34,422 nucleotides of DNA, from the NCBI GenBank assembly GCA_945864305.1, contig CAMBAJ010000021.1, positions 1 through 34,422 on the forward strand. The letters are read 5' to 3'. The notes beneath the pieces are model-generated. The model worked only from the letters and a program-made list of their open reading frames with translations. It was not told where the DNA came from and searched no databases. The stretch is from an uncultured Clostridia bacterium (GTDB lineage: Bacteria; Bacillota; Clostridia; Oscillospirales; Oscillospiraceae). A program made the position numbers and the translations under genes. Numbering within the stretch: the stretch's first letter is position 1; each line of letters begins with the position of its first letter. Shown here one piece after another: positions 7,354 to 14,498 of this stretch.

Positions 7354-8256
7354 ATGAAGCGAACCGCATCACTGACCACGCGCACCGGGGCGCCCCATCT
7401 GGGCGAGCGCGCGTTCCCGCGCCTGATGATCGCACCGACCTTGCTGGTGATGGCCGTCCTGACGGCCTATCCCCTGATCTTCACCCTTGTCTACAGCTTT
7501 ACCGACTACCAGTATCTCAAAGGCACAGACGCTTCCAAATTCATCTGGTTCAAAAACTACATCGACCTGTTTCAAAACGGCTATTTCCGCCAGGCGGTTC
7601 TGAACACCATTAAATTCACCATCCTCGCGGTGGTGTTCGAGATGGTCATCGGCCTGCTGATCGCGGTTTTCATCCATAGCCTGAAGCGCGGCCAGAAAGT
7701 CATGCGCACCCTGATCCTGCTGCCCTATCTGCTACCCGCCGTCACGGTGGCGCTGAGCTGGCGCATGATGCTCTCCTCCAACTACGGCATCGTCAACCAG
7801 ATCCTGGAGACCTTTGGCCTTCCGGTCTACAACTGGTTCATGGATACCAAGACCGCCTTCGGCACGGTTCTGCTCATTGACGTGTGGCAAAACGTCCCCT
7901 TCGTCTTTCTGCTGCTGTACGCCTCCCTCCAGTCCGTGTCGGAGGCCCAGTACGAGGCCGCCCGCATCGACGGCGCCGGCGTGGTCCAGCAGTTCTTCTA
8001 CGTCACCCTGCCCAACATCAAAAACGGTCTGGCCCTGTGCGCCCTGCTGCGGACCATCGACACCTTCCGCCTGTTCGAGAAGGTCAACATCCTCACCGGC
8101 GGCGGCCCGGCCGGCACCACCTCCACCATCACCCAGTTCCTGTACAACTATGGCATCAAGAGTCTGAAATTCGGCTTCGGCAGCGCCGGCGCCATCGTCA
8201 TGACCCTGTTGGTCCTGATCCTATCCAGCTTCTACATCAAACGTGCCATTAAATAA
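7354..8256 (+). CDS. Carbohydrate ABC transporter permease, MalF type
   Basis: 300 aa from the ATG at 7354 (weak GAGG box at 7343-7346); the open frame extends upstream to 7300 but that part overlaps the leader hairpin region and lacks a ribosome site. The order is an N-terminal helix (LMIAPTLLVMAVLTAYPLIF), a periplasmic loop (IWFKNYIDLF), then five further hydrophobic segments. The EAA loop is 'EAQYEAARIDGAGVVQQFFY' (about 208-227). 'LTGGGPAGTTSTI' is the MalF/UgpA signature near the C-terminus. Partner of the MalG-type permease. It ends five bases before the hydrolase gene. Confidence 0.94.
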   Translation: MKRTASLTTRTGAPHLGERAFPRLMIAPTLLVMAVLTAYPLIFTLVYSFTDYQYLKGTDASKFIWFKNYIDLFQNGYFRQAVLNTIKFTILAVVFEMVIGLLIAVFIHSLKRGQKVMRTLILLPYLLPAVTVALSWRMMLSSNYGIVNQILETFGLPVYNWFMDTKTAFGTVLLIDVWQNVPFVFLLLYASLQSVSEAQYEAARIDGAGVVQQFFYVTLPNIKNGLALCALLRTIDTFRLFEKVNILTGGGPAGTTSTITQFLYNYGIKSLKFGFGSAGAIVMTLLVLILSSFYIKRAIK

Positions 8257-8261
8257 CGCCT

Positions 8262-9248
8262 ATGGACAAGATGAAACTGACCTTTGTGAACGTGGGCTAC
8301 GGCGAGGCCATCCTGCTGGAATGCCCCGACCCCCGCTTCACGGACGGCACCTTTCTCATGCTGATCGACGGCGGCAGCGCGGAGACCTCCGAATTTGAGG
8401 ACCGCTCCTCCGGCCGCATTCCCCTGGCGGACTATCTGAAAGCCCGGGGCGTGGGCCACATTGATCGGATGGTCAGCACCCATATCCATGAGGACCATAT
8501 CTGCGGCATGCTGCCCGCTGCCGCGCACCTGACGCCCGCCGCGCTGTGGCAGGCGCTGCCCGTGGACTTCCACCGGACGGTGATGCACCGTCTCAATGTC
8601 TCCCTGGCTCAGAACGACTCCCAGAGCAAATTCCTGCGGGCCCTGAACGACTACCAGTCCCTCTGCCGTCTGATGGAGGAGCGGGGAAGGCCGGTGGAGA
8701 CCCTGGCCGCCGGAGCGTCCGGCGAGCTGTGCCGGGACCTCCGCTACCGCGTTCTGGCTCCCTCGGCAGAGAAGGCCGGGGAGCTGGAGGACCTCTGCCG
8801 CGGCCTGTTCGCGGAGGAGGATCCCGCGGCGTTCCTGCGGAAGCTGTCGGCTCTGGACGCCCGGATGAACAATTTCAGTCTGATCCTGCAGCTAGACTAC
8901 CGGGGCACCCGCATCCTGCTGCCCGGCGACACCAATGTCCTGGGCTACGGCGGCATCGATCCCGCTTCCCTGCACGCCCATCTCTTTAAAGTGGGCCACC
9001 ACGGACAGAAGGACGGCGCCAGCCGGGAGCTTCTGGAGGCCGTCCGGCCCCAGGCGGTGGTCTGCTGCGCCTCCAGTGACCGGCGCTACAACAGCGCCCA
9101 CCCGGACATGCTCCGGATGATCGCGGACAGCGGCGCGGCACTGTACTTCTCCGACTGTCCCCCAGTCCCCGGATTGCACCTGCCGCCCCATGAGGCGCTG
9201 GTCTTCACCGTGGGGGAGGGCGGCGCATTCAGCGCCCAATACCTGTGA
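8262..9248 (+). CDS. ComEC-like metallo-beta-lactamase-fold hydrolase
   Basis: 328 aa, no signal peptide, so predicted cytoplasmic. Motifs follow the stand-alone ComEC/Rec2-type MBL domain: FVNVGYGEA near the N-terminus, metal motif THIHEDH (73-79), NNFSLIL (203-209), LLPGDTN (219-225), KVGHHGQKD (243-251) and NSAHPD (277-282). Metal ligands therefore look intact. Relatives act on nucleic acids, phosphoesters or lactones; the substrate cannot be told here. The start lies five bases after the MalF-type stop with no clear ribosome box, implying translational coupling. Ending a LacI-controlled importer operon is a position usually held by a glycosidase or ATPase, so it may process the imported compound. 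Confidence 0.88.
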   Translation: MDKMKLTFVNVGYGEAILLECPDPRFTDGTFLMLIDGGSAETSEFEDRSSGRIPLADYLKARGVGHIDRMVSTHIHEDHICGMLPAAAHLTPAALWQALPVDFHRTVMHRLNVSLAQNDSQSKFLRALNDYQSLCRLMEERGRPVETLAAGASGELCRDLRYRVLAPSAEKAGELEDLCRGLFAEEDPAAFLRKLSALDARMNNFSLILQLDYRGTRILLPGDTNVLGYGGIDPASLHAHLFKVGHHGQKDGASRELLEAVRPQAVVCCASSDRRYNSAHPDMLRMIADSGAALYFSDCPPVPGLHLPPHEALVFTVGEGGAFSAQYL

Positions 9249-9261
9249 GTTCCAAGTTGTG

Positions 9262-9298
9262 AAAAAGTCCCGTGTTCAGCCGAACACGGGACTTTTTT
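9262..9298. terminator. Bidirectional intrinsic terminator
   Basis: A 16-bp stem (9262-9277 with 9282-9297, loop of four) with A/T flanks gives TTTTTT on the plus strand and AAAAA/TTTTT on the minus strand. It lies between the convergent hydrolase and membrane protein genes, touching the stop codon of the latter. Confidence 0.92.
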
Positions 9299-9888
9299 CA
9301 TGTGTTTTCGATCTGCGGTGGCTCCGGCCCTTCCGCAAACAGCTTCCGCAGGGCGAACAGCGCCGCCATCAGGCACAGGCCCACGATGACGTAGACCACC
9401 GCCAGGACAGTCACGGCGTAAGTCCAGACCTGGCCCAGCCACTCCGCGCCGCAGGAGGACAGCGCCATGACCGTCAGCAGCACTGTCTGGATGGTCCGCC
9501 AGCGGAGGAGGAGGCGGTCCAGGCCGTCGCCGGGCTGCTGGTAAGCGGACGCCAGGGCGGCGCAGTCCGTGAAGAACTGGAAGTGAAAGTACATGCCCGC
9601 CGCGCCCACGATCAGGTCCAGGGGCAGGAACCGGCCGTCGATATCAGCCCCCACCCAGGAGGCCAGCCAGCCGGCAGCGCCCCACGCCGCCAGCAGGATG
9701 CCCAGGGACCGCAGCAGCGCCAGGTCCCGCCGCTCCGCCTTCAGCTTTTCAATGGCGGAGAGGAACATCAGCCAGCCCACGAACCGGGGCAGGACGCTGA
9801 CGGTGCCCAGATTGATGTCCAGATAGAGGAACAGGTATCCCCAGGCGGCATGGGAGATGCCGTCATACAGGGTCTTCCGGTCGGTCAT
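9298..9888 (-). CDS. Integral membrane protein of unknown function
   Basis: 196 aa. Its start overlaps the stop of the BlaR1-type gene by four bases (ATGA), so it is translationally coupled and third in that operon. About five hydrophobic segments are visible, including 'SLGILLAAWGAAGWLASWVG' and 'YAVTVLAVVYVIVGLCLMAA'. The N-terminal part (GISHAAWGYLFLYLDINLG) contains polar residues within the membrane region. I do not recognise the family. Operon position suggests it is the effector or partner of the protease-repressor pair. Confidence 0.75.
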   Translation of the reverse strand: MTDRKTLYDGISHAAWGYLFLYLDINLGTVSVLPRFVGWLMFLSAIEKLKAERRDLALLRSLGILLAAWGAAGWLASWVGADIDGRFLPLDLIVGAAGMYFHFQFFTDCAALASAYQQPGDGLDRLLLRWRTIQTVLLTVMALSSCGAEWLGQVWTYAVTVLAVVYVIVGLCLMAALFALRKLFAEGPEPPQIENT

Positions 9889-11840
9889 CGTGTGCCTCCT
9901 TCCACGGGCAGCAGTGTCAGCTCCGCCTGCTTAACGCCGTTGATATAGAGGTCGGCGGCATAGACGGCGGGCTGGTCAAAATCCTTCGGGTGGCGGCTGC
10001 CGCCGCCACCGGATATCCTTACTTCCGGCCCCCAGTCTCTTTCTAACGACCGTGCGCCCCAGTTGGAGCCGTCCGAACTGCTCCCGCCGACATTTCCCGT
10101 CCCCGCCTTCCGCAGTTCCGGGCGCTCTTCGCCCTCCTGCACAGGCGCGCAGGAGACCCCTATGCTGCGAATTTCATCCTTGTCCGCTGGGTCTCCGGTA
10201 TAAATGACAGAAAGCTCCTGCCCATCCATCGCGGTAAATTCCCCCTGGGGCTGAGGCGTGGTGTCAAAGGACTGGGACGAGAAGAACCAGCTGTTGTTTT
10301 GGACGTAGCTATCCACACGGAAGGCTGTCTGGTATCGCAGGCGGACGGTGAAATTCTCCGTCCGGGCCTCGTAGAGGTAGGCGGGCAGGTTTTCACAGTT
10401 ATATGGGGGAAGGGAGCCCCAGTTTGTCTCCACAGCCTGAAACTCCCCCAGCGGAAGCACCACCCAGCGGCCGTCCTGCCTCTCCGTCCGCAGGGACTGC
10501 CAGGCCAGCCAGGTGTGAGACTCCTCCGCCGCCTGACCCTCCGGCGGGTAGTTCAGCTCCACCACCAACAGACCCTCATAGGCGTCCCCGCCCACAGGCT
10601 CCAGGTTGTAGACCGCATAGCCGCTCTGGGTATTGGGCCAGCAGGGCAGGCCCGTGTCCCAGGTGGGATAGACGCCCGCCTCCGTGTTGGCCCGCAGCTC
10701 CTCCCCGATGGCGGCCTGCTCCTCCAGCGGCGCGCACATGGCCCGGTAGACGCCGTTCTGGTCCAGCACCGACTTGGCGTAGGTGTCCAGCGCCCCGGCG
10801 GGGGTGGTACACCACACCGTCCGGGCGGAAGCCATGGCGGCGGAGACATCCATGTTCCGGGGCAGGGAGCCGCCGCCCTCATAGACCGCGTCCGCCCGGG
10901 TCCCCAGCAGCAGCGGTGCCGCCAGCGTCACCGCCACGCAAACCGACACCAGCGCCATCCCCGCGGGGTACTTTTTGAACCGGGCGATGGACTCGATACG
11001 CCGCCGGATGTTCTTTCCGCCGTTGGCCATGGAGGAGGTCCCCGGCGCCCGGGCGTACTTCTCATTGGCCATGGAGAGCAGGATGCGCCCGTAGTCCCGG
11101 CGCTCCTCGCCCTCCAGTAGCTCCAGCACCCGCTGGTCGCAGCGGGCCTCCAGGTCGTTGCCCGCCCGGTCCGCGCAATACCAGAGCAGCGGGTTGCACC
11201 AGTGGAGACACCGGAACAGGCAGATCACCAGTCCCCAGGCGGCGTCCCGGTGTCTCAAATGCAGCAATTCGTGGAGGAGGACCTTGTCGTCCGCCTCTGT
11301 CCCGGCGGGCAGGGCCATCACGGGCCGGAACACGCCGCAGATAAAGGCCGAGGTCAGTCCCGGCACCTCCACCGCCCGGCAGACCGGCAGGCCGTAACGC
11401 TCCGCCACCGCCCCGATCTGCGCGGTCCGGACCTCCCCGGCGGGCGCGCCGTGGCGGAGGGCCAGCCGCAGGCGGACATAGGATCGAGTATAGCGGATCA
11501 GCAGCACCAGCACACCGGCGGCATACACCGCGTACAGCCAGTCCGCCGCCGTCTCCGGCACGCGGAGCCGGGGCAGGGGGATGGGCGCCAGCACCCGGGT
11601 CAGGGAGTAGTCCCCAGTGAGGGCGGTCTTGGCCGTCTCCACCAGCCAGGGCCAGTTCACCAGGGCGTACCGCCCGCCCAGCCCCGCCGGGACCAGCAGC
11701 ACCAGCCCCAGCACGCCCCAAGCGGCAAACTGCCACCGGGGCGACAGCTTGTCCCGGAACAGGGCCTTCACCACCAGCAGCAGCGCCGCCGCGCCGGAGG
11801 CCGTTAGGGTTTGCAGCAGGAATCCCCAGAGATCGGTCAT
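9885..11840 (-). CDS. BlaR1/MecR1-type M56 metalloprotease with atypical sensor
   Basis: 651 aa. The N-terminal about 320 residues form the membrane protease: hydrophobic segments near 5-28, 36-54, 100-117 and 295-315, zinc motif HELLH (190-194), CLHWCNPLLWY (211-221) and the downstream ligand motif NDLEARCD (228-235, Glu231). This unit is known to cleave a BlaI-type repressor when an outer domain senses a signal. The extracellular part (about 320-651) lacks a penicillin-binding SxxK/SxN/KTG set and is not a transpeptidase-like fold that I recognise. It contains Cys pairs and a Gly/Ser-rich stretch near 590-625. The inducer is therefore probably not a beta-lactam. The gene starts four bases after the repressor stop. 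Confidence 0.9.
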   Translation of the reverse strand: MTDLWGFLLQTLTASGAAALLLVVKALFRDKLSPRWQFAAWGVLGLVLLVPAGLGGRYALVNWPWLVETAKTALTGDYSLTRVLAPIPLPRLRVPETAADWLYAVYAAGVLVLLIRYTRSYVRLRLALRHGAPAGEVRTAQIGAVAERYGLPVCRAVEVPGLTSAFICGVFRPVMALPAGTEADDKVLLHELLHLRHRDAAWGLVICLFRCLHWCNPLLWYCADRAGNDLEARCDQRVLELLEGEERRDYGRILLSMANEKYARAPGTSSMANGGKNIRRRIESIARFKKYPAGMALVSVCVAVTLAAPLLLGTRADAVYEGGGSLPRNMDVSAAMASARTVWCTTPAGALDTYAKSVLDQNGVYRAMCAPLEEQAAIGEELRANTEAGVYPTWDTGLPCWPNTQSGYAVYNLEPVGGDAYEGLLVVELNYPPEGQAAEESHTWLAWQSLRTERQDGRWVVLPLGEFQAVETNWGSLPPYNCENLPAYLYEARTENFTVRLRYQTAFRVDSYVQNNSWFFSSQSFDTTPQPQGEFTAMDGQELSVIYTGDPADKDEIRSIGVSCAPVQEGEERPELRKAGTGNVGGSSSDGSNWGARSLERDWGPEVRISGGGGSRHPKDFDQPAVYAADLYINGVKQAELTLLPVEGGTR

Positions 11841-11844
11841 CTGC

Positions 11845-12210
11845 TCACACCTCCATGTCGTCCAGCAGCTTCCGCAGCTGCTCCCGCTCCTGGGGCGAAA
11901 TGGACTCCTCCTTCAAAAAGGCCGCCACCAAGTCCCCGGCGGAGCCCCGGTACACCCGCTGGAGAAAGCTGCGGCGCTCCAGGGTCTGACAGGCTGCCCG
12001 GTCCAAAGCCGCCCGGTAGATGTGGGGATTGACCTCCTTGTCGATGGTCACCAGCCCCTTGGCCTCCATGCGGGTAAGGTAGGTCAGTACCGTGTTCCGG
12101 CTCCAGCCGGTCTCCGGGCGCAGGGCCTCCGTCAGATCGCCCAGCGCCGCGCCCCCGCTGTCCCACAGGGCCGTCAGCACTGTCCACTCCCGTTCAGAAA
12201 GGTTCATCAT
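11845..12210 (-). CDS. BlaI/MecI/CopY family repressor
   Basis: 121 aa; ATG at 12210 after AGGAGG (12218-12223 on the plus strand). The winged-helix domain reads LSEREWTVLTALWDSGGAAL and WSRNTVLTYLTRMEAKGLV, and the C-terminal dimerisation part is 'YRGSAGDLVAAFLKEESISP'. These are the hallmarks of BlaI/MecI repressors, which bind TACA-N2-TGTA sites and are removed by proteolysis by the partner M56 protease. Both features are present: the M56 gene follows immediately and two such sites overlap the promoter. Autoregulation of the three-gene operon is strongly implied. Confidence 0.95.
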   Translation of the reverse strand: MMNLSEREWTVLTALWDSGGAALGDLTEALRPETGWSRNTVLTYLTRMEAKGLVTIDKEVNPHIYRAALDRAACQTLERRSFLQRVYRGSAGDLVAAFLKEESISPQEREQLRKLLDDMEV

Positions 12211-12217
12211 GGCAAAT

Positions 12218-12265
12218 CCTCCTACAAGTGTAGTATCTTCTCTTTGATACTACACTTGTAGGAGG
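12218..12265. promoter_or_regulatory. Double BlaI operator in a 20-bp inverted repeat
   Basis: TACAAGTGTA (12223-12232) and TACACTTGTA (12251-12260) are both TACA-N2-TGTA sites, embedded in perfect 20-bp arms (12218-12237 with 12246-12265) around 8 bases. One site overlaps the spacer and -10, the other lies just downstream of the predicted start. The outer part of the left arm contains the ribosome binding site. Confidence 0.85.
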
Positions 12266-12275
12266 TTCTTGTCAA
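12247..12275 (-). promoter_or_regulatory. Sigma-A promoter of the blaI-like operon
   Basis: Minus strand: TTGACA (12270-12275), 17 bases, TAGTAT (12247-12252). The transcript would start near 12240, inside the operator dyad. Confidence 0.85.
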
Positions 12276-12302
12276 CCCGGGGTATCCGCTGTCTCTCATA
12301 TA

Positions 12303-12311
12303 TGGTATCAT
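12303..12311 (+). promoter_or_regulatory. Extended -10 before the AraC gene
   Basis: TGGTATCAT has the TGn extension and a TATCAT hexamer. A -35 is not clear. It is about 87 bases before the chosen ATG. Confidence 0.4.
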
Positions 12312-12397
12312 GAGATTACAGCAAGTAAAATCAAGCGGCAGCCTTTTCGTTGCCTTATTCTGTATACAGGGCGGTCGAAGCAGGGAGGAATGGACGA

Positions 12398-13366
12398 ATG
12401 TATGAGTGGCGGAAGCAAATTCAAATCATTGTTGATGAGATTGATAACTGCGTAAAGGAGCACCGCGATGAAGCCCTGACCCTGGGCGCACTCTCCCGCA
12501 GGCTGGGGTACTCCGAATTCTATACAACAAGGAAGTTCAAAGAGATTTCGGGTATGTCGTTCCGGGAGTATCTGCAGAACAGAAAGCTGGCCTTTGCTTT
12601 GAAAGAGGTCCGGGACAGCGAAAAAGGGCTTCTGGAAATCGCGTTTGATTACGGTTTTTCATCCCACGAGGCTTTTACCAGAGCATTCAAAAGGACCTAC
12701 GGTATGACGCCAAGCGAATACCGAAAAGAGCCCAGGCCCGTGGTTCTCCGCACAAAGATCAACCCGTTTGACCCCTACTTTTTGGGATTAGGAGAAATCG
12801 GCATGGTGAAATCGGCAGATGGCGTGAAGGTCTATTTTGTGACCATCCCCGCCCATAAATTTTTGCACATCAAAAACTATGAAAGTAATGGCTATTGGGA
12901 CTTCTGGCAAAGGCAAAATCAAATCTCAGGACAGGACTACGAAACAATCTGCGGCCTGCTGGACAGCATCAAGGGCAAACTGGATGATGGCGGCGGGAGC
13001 GAGGCAAACTGCGGAAGCGGACAGATCATGGCGTATATCAACGACCCGGCAGGCAGGCTCTGCGACTGGGGAATCCCCCGCACAGAGTGTTATGGCGTAC
13101 GTCTTCCTCCCGATTACCAGGGCGAAGTGCCCCCGCAGATGCTGATGATGGATGTCCCCGAGGCTGAGTATATCGTTTTTGAGCATGGGCCATTCAATTA
13201 TGAGCAAGAAAACCGCAGCGTGGAGGACAAGATTGAAAGGGCAATGGCGGAATTTGATTTTTCCGGCACCGGTTATTGCCTCGATACGTCACCCGGCAGG
13301 ATCATGTATTTCTATTTTAATCCGGAACAGTATTTCAAGTATATCCGACCCGTGCGGAAAGCATGA
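12398..13366 (+). CDS. AraC family regulator with GyrI-like effector domain
   Basis: 322 aa from the ATG at 12398, chosen for the AGGGAGGA box; an upstream TTG frame at 12350 lacks one. The N-terminus carries two helix-turn-helix units of AraC type (LGALSRRLGYSEFYTTRKFKEISG less a few residues, then IAFDYGFSSHEAFTRAFKR and MTPSEYRK), ending near residue 110. The remaining about 200 residues look like the GyrI-like/AraC effector-binding fold that binds small cationic or aromatic ligands (VKVYFVTIPAHKFLHIKNYE; YIVFEHGPF). The base composition is slightly more A/T-rich than its neighbours. It stands alone; its target is not evident. Confidence 0.93.
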   Translation: MYEWRKQIQIIVDEIDNCVKEHRDEALTLGALSRRLGYSEFYTTRKFKEISGMSFREYLQNRKLAFALKEVRDSEKGLLEIAFDYGFSSHEAFTRAFKRTYGMTPSEYRKEPRPVVLRTKINPFDPYFLGLGEIGMVKSADGVKVYFVTIPAHKFLHIKNYESNGYWDFWQRQNQISGQDYETICGLLDSIKGKLDDGGGSEANCGSGQIMAYINDPAGRLCDWGIPRTECYGVRLPPDYQGEVPPQMLMMDVPEAEYIVFEHGPFNYEQENRSVEDKIERAMAEFDFSGTGYCLDTSPGRIMYFYFNPEQYFKYIRPVRKA

Positions 13367-13389
13367 AGCGTAAAGGAGACATCTCCCGG

Positions 13390-13432
13390 CAAAAAAACAC
13401 CGGAGCGAAGCCTTGGGCCTCGTTCCGGTGTT
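13390..13432 (-). terminator. Intrinsic terminator of the kinase-DUF3842-ECF operon
   Basis: A 13-bp stem with one G-U pair (13396-13408 with 13420-13432), followed on the minus strand by TTTTTTT. It may also serve the plus-strand AraC gene, whose T-run is weaker. Confidence 0.85.
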
Positions 13433-13440
13433 CTTCATGT

Positions 13441-13980
13441 TCAGTCCATCAGATTGGCCTTTTTCAGGGCCAGCACGATGATGGGGATCAGCAGGATATG
13501 GATGATGATGCCGGGGATGGCGTTGAGGAACGCGCCGGCCATGAAGGCCGCCCAGGTGAAGGGCTCGCCCGACACACCGGACAGCACCACCCGGACGATG
13601 CCCCAGACCACCCGGCCGGTCAGCATGGCGGCGATCAGGGACACGTAGATGTTGGAGGTCTTTTTCGGCAGGCGGGCGTAGAGCGCTCCGCTGACCAGAC
13701 CGTAGGCCGCCAGCTCAAAGCACATGGCCACGCCGGTGGGGAAGATAGGGGGCATGCCGAAGAGGGCGAACCGTAGCAGCGGGGACACGGCGCCGACAGC
13801 CATGGCCCACCAGGGGCCGCAGATAAAGCCCGCCAGCAGGACGGGGATGTGCATGGGGCTGATGGCGCTGCCGATTTGGGGGATCTGGCCTGTCAGGAAG
13901 GGCAGGACCATGCACAGTGCCAGGCACACAGCAGCCCAGACCATGCGGCGGATGGTGGTTTTCTTCAGGTTTGTCTGCAT
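13441..13980 (-). CDS. ECF transporter S component
   Basis: 179 aa; ATG at 13980 with an AAGGGAG box, preferred over a longer frame to 14001. Five to six hydrophobic segments fit the S component fold of energy-coupling factor importers (PF12822-like), with 'AISPMHIPVLLAGFICGPWW' and 'GMPPIFPTGVAMCFELAAYG' as its most family-like parts. S components bind a vitamin or nucleobase-type substrate and dock on shared EcfA/A'/T proteins, which are not in this window. The substrate is unknown; it is last in an operon with a P-loop kinase and a DUF3842 protein, so the substrate may be phosphorylated after uptake. It does not resemble the ThiW components elsewhere in the window. Confidence 0.88.
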   Translation of the reverse strand: MQTNLKKTTIRRMVWAAVCLALCMVLPFLTGQIPQIGSAISPMHIPVLLAGFICGPWWAMAVGAVSPLLRFALFGMPPIFPTGVAMCFELAAYGLVSGALYARLPKKTSNIYVSLIAAMLTGRVVWGIVRVVLSGVSGEPFTWAAFMAGAFLNAIPGIIIHILLIPIIVLALKKANLMD

Positions 13981-14001
13981 GGGTAAATTTCTCCCTTTCA
14001 A

Positions 14002-14093
14002 ATGGTTTGCCGTCTTGAACGGGAGCCGCGCCTTGGGACGCGATTTCGTGCGCTGGGGTCTTTTTCCGGCTTGGCCGGGGAATTACGTAAGGG
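14002..14093 (-). other. Structured gap before the ECF S gene
   Basis: Several short stems are possible in the transcript (a CCGGC/GCCGG pair next to an A-run, and a CCGT/ACGG pair near the ribosome site). I could not match it to a known riboswitch class. It may be a translational control element or just a spacer. Confidence 0.25.
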
Positions 14094-14498
14094 TCACAGC
14101 AGGGAGCGCAGCAGCTCCACCGCCTCGTCCATGAGTCTGGACAAGGTGAGGTCCTGGGTCCCCACCACGATGTTGCTGCACTGGTTCACCGGCAGCAGCA
14201 GCTTCCGGGCGGGGCTCTGGCCCACGGCCACCGCGATGGCAGGGGTGATCTCGCCCATCAGAGAGTCCGCCGACAAAATGCCGATGGGCCCCACGATGAT
14301 GTCCGCCGTCCGGCAGGCCACCAGCACCGGATTCTCTCCGGTGGCGCCGGCGTCGGCGCCAGCTTTCAGCATGGCGGAGGTGGCGATGGCGTTGGTGCCT
14401 ACGGCCAGAAGCTCGCAGGGCAGGGAGGCCGCCTTGGCCCGCTCGATGAATAGCTGGCCCATCCGACCGCTCTGGCCGTCGATGACCACGACTTTCAT
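14094..14498 (-). CDS. DUF3842 family protein
   Basis: 134 aa. Starts MKVVVIDGQSGRMGQLFIER, a glycine-rich first strand and turn like a Rossmann nucleotide-binding fold, then 'ELLAVGTNAIATSAMLKAGA', 'DIIVGPIGILSADSLMGEIT' and 'PVNQCSNIVVGTQDLTLSRL'. This is the pattern of DUF3842, a small Clostridia family with no known function. The ATG overlaps the stop of the kinase gene by four bases, and a GGAGGTGGAG box precedes it. A 113-bp gap separates it from the ECF S component. I infer a role linked to the kinase, perhaps a cofactor or nucleotide binding partner. Confidence 0.85.
   Translation of the reverse strand: MKVVVIDGQSGRMGQLFIERAKAASLPCELLAVGTNAIATSAMLKAGADAGATGENPVLVACRTADIIVGPIGILSADSLMGEITPAIAVAVGQSPARKLLLPVNQCSNIVVGTQDLTLSRLMDEAVELLRSLL

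Noticed and set aside
9885-11840. Beta-lactam receptor identity for the M56 protease
   Set aside because: No SxxK, SxN or KTG set in the outer domain and no beta-lactamase nearby.
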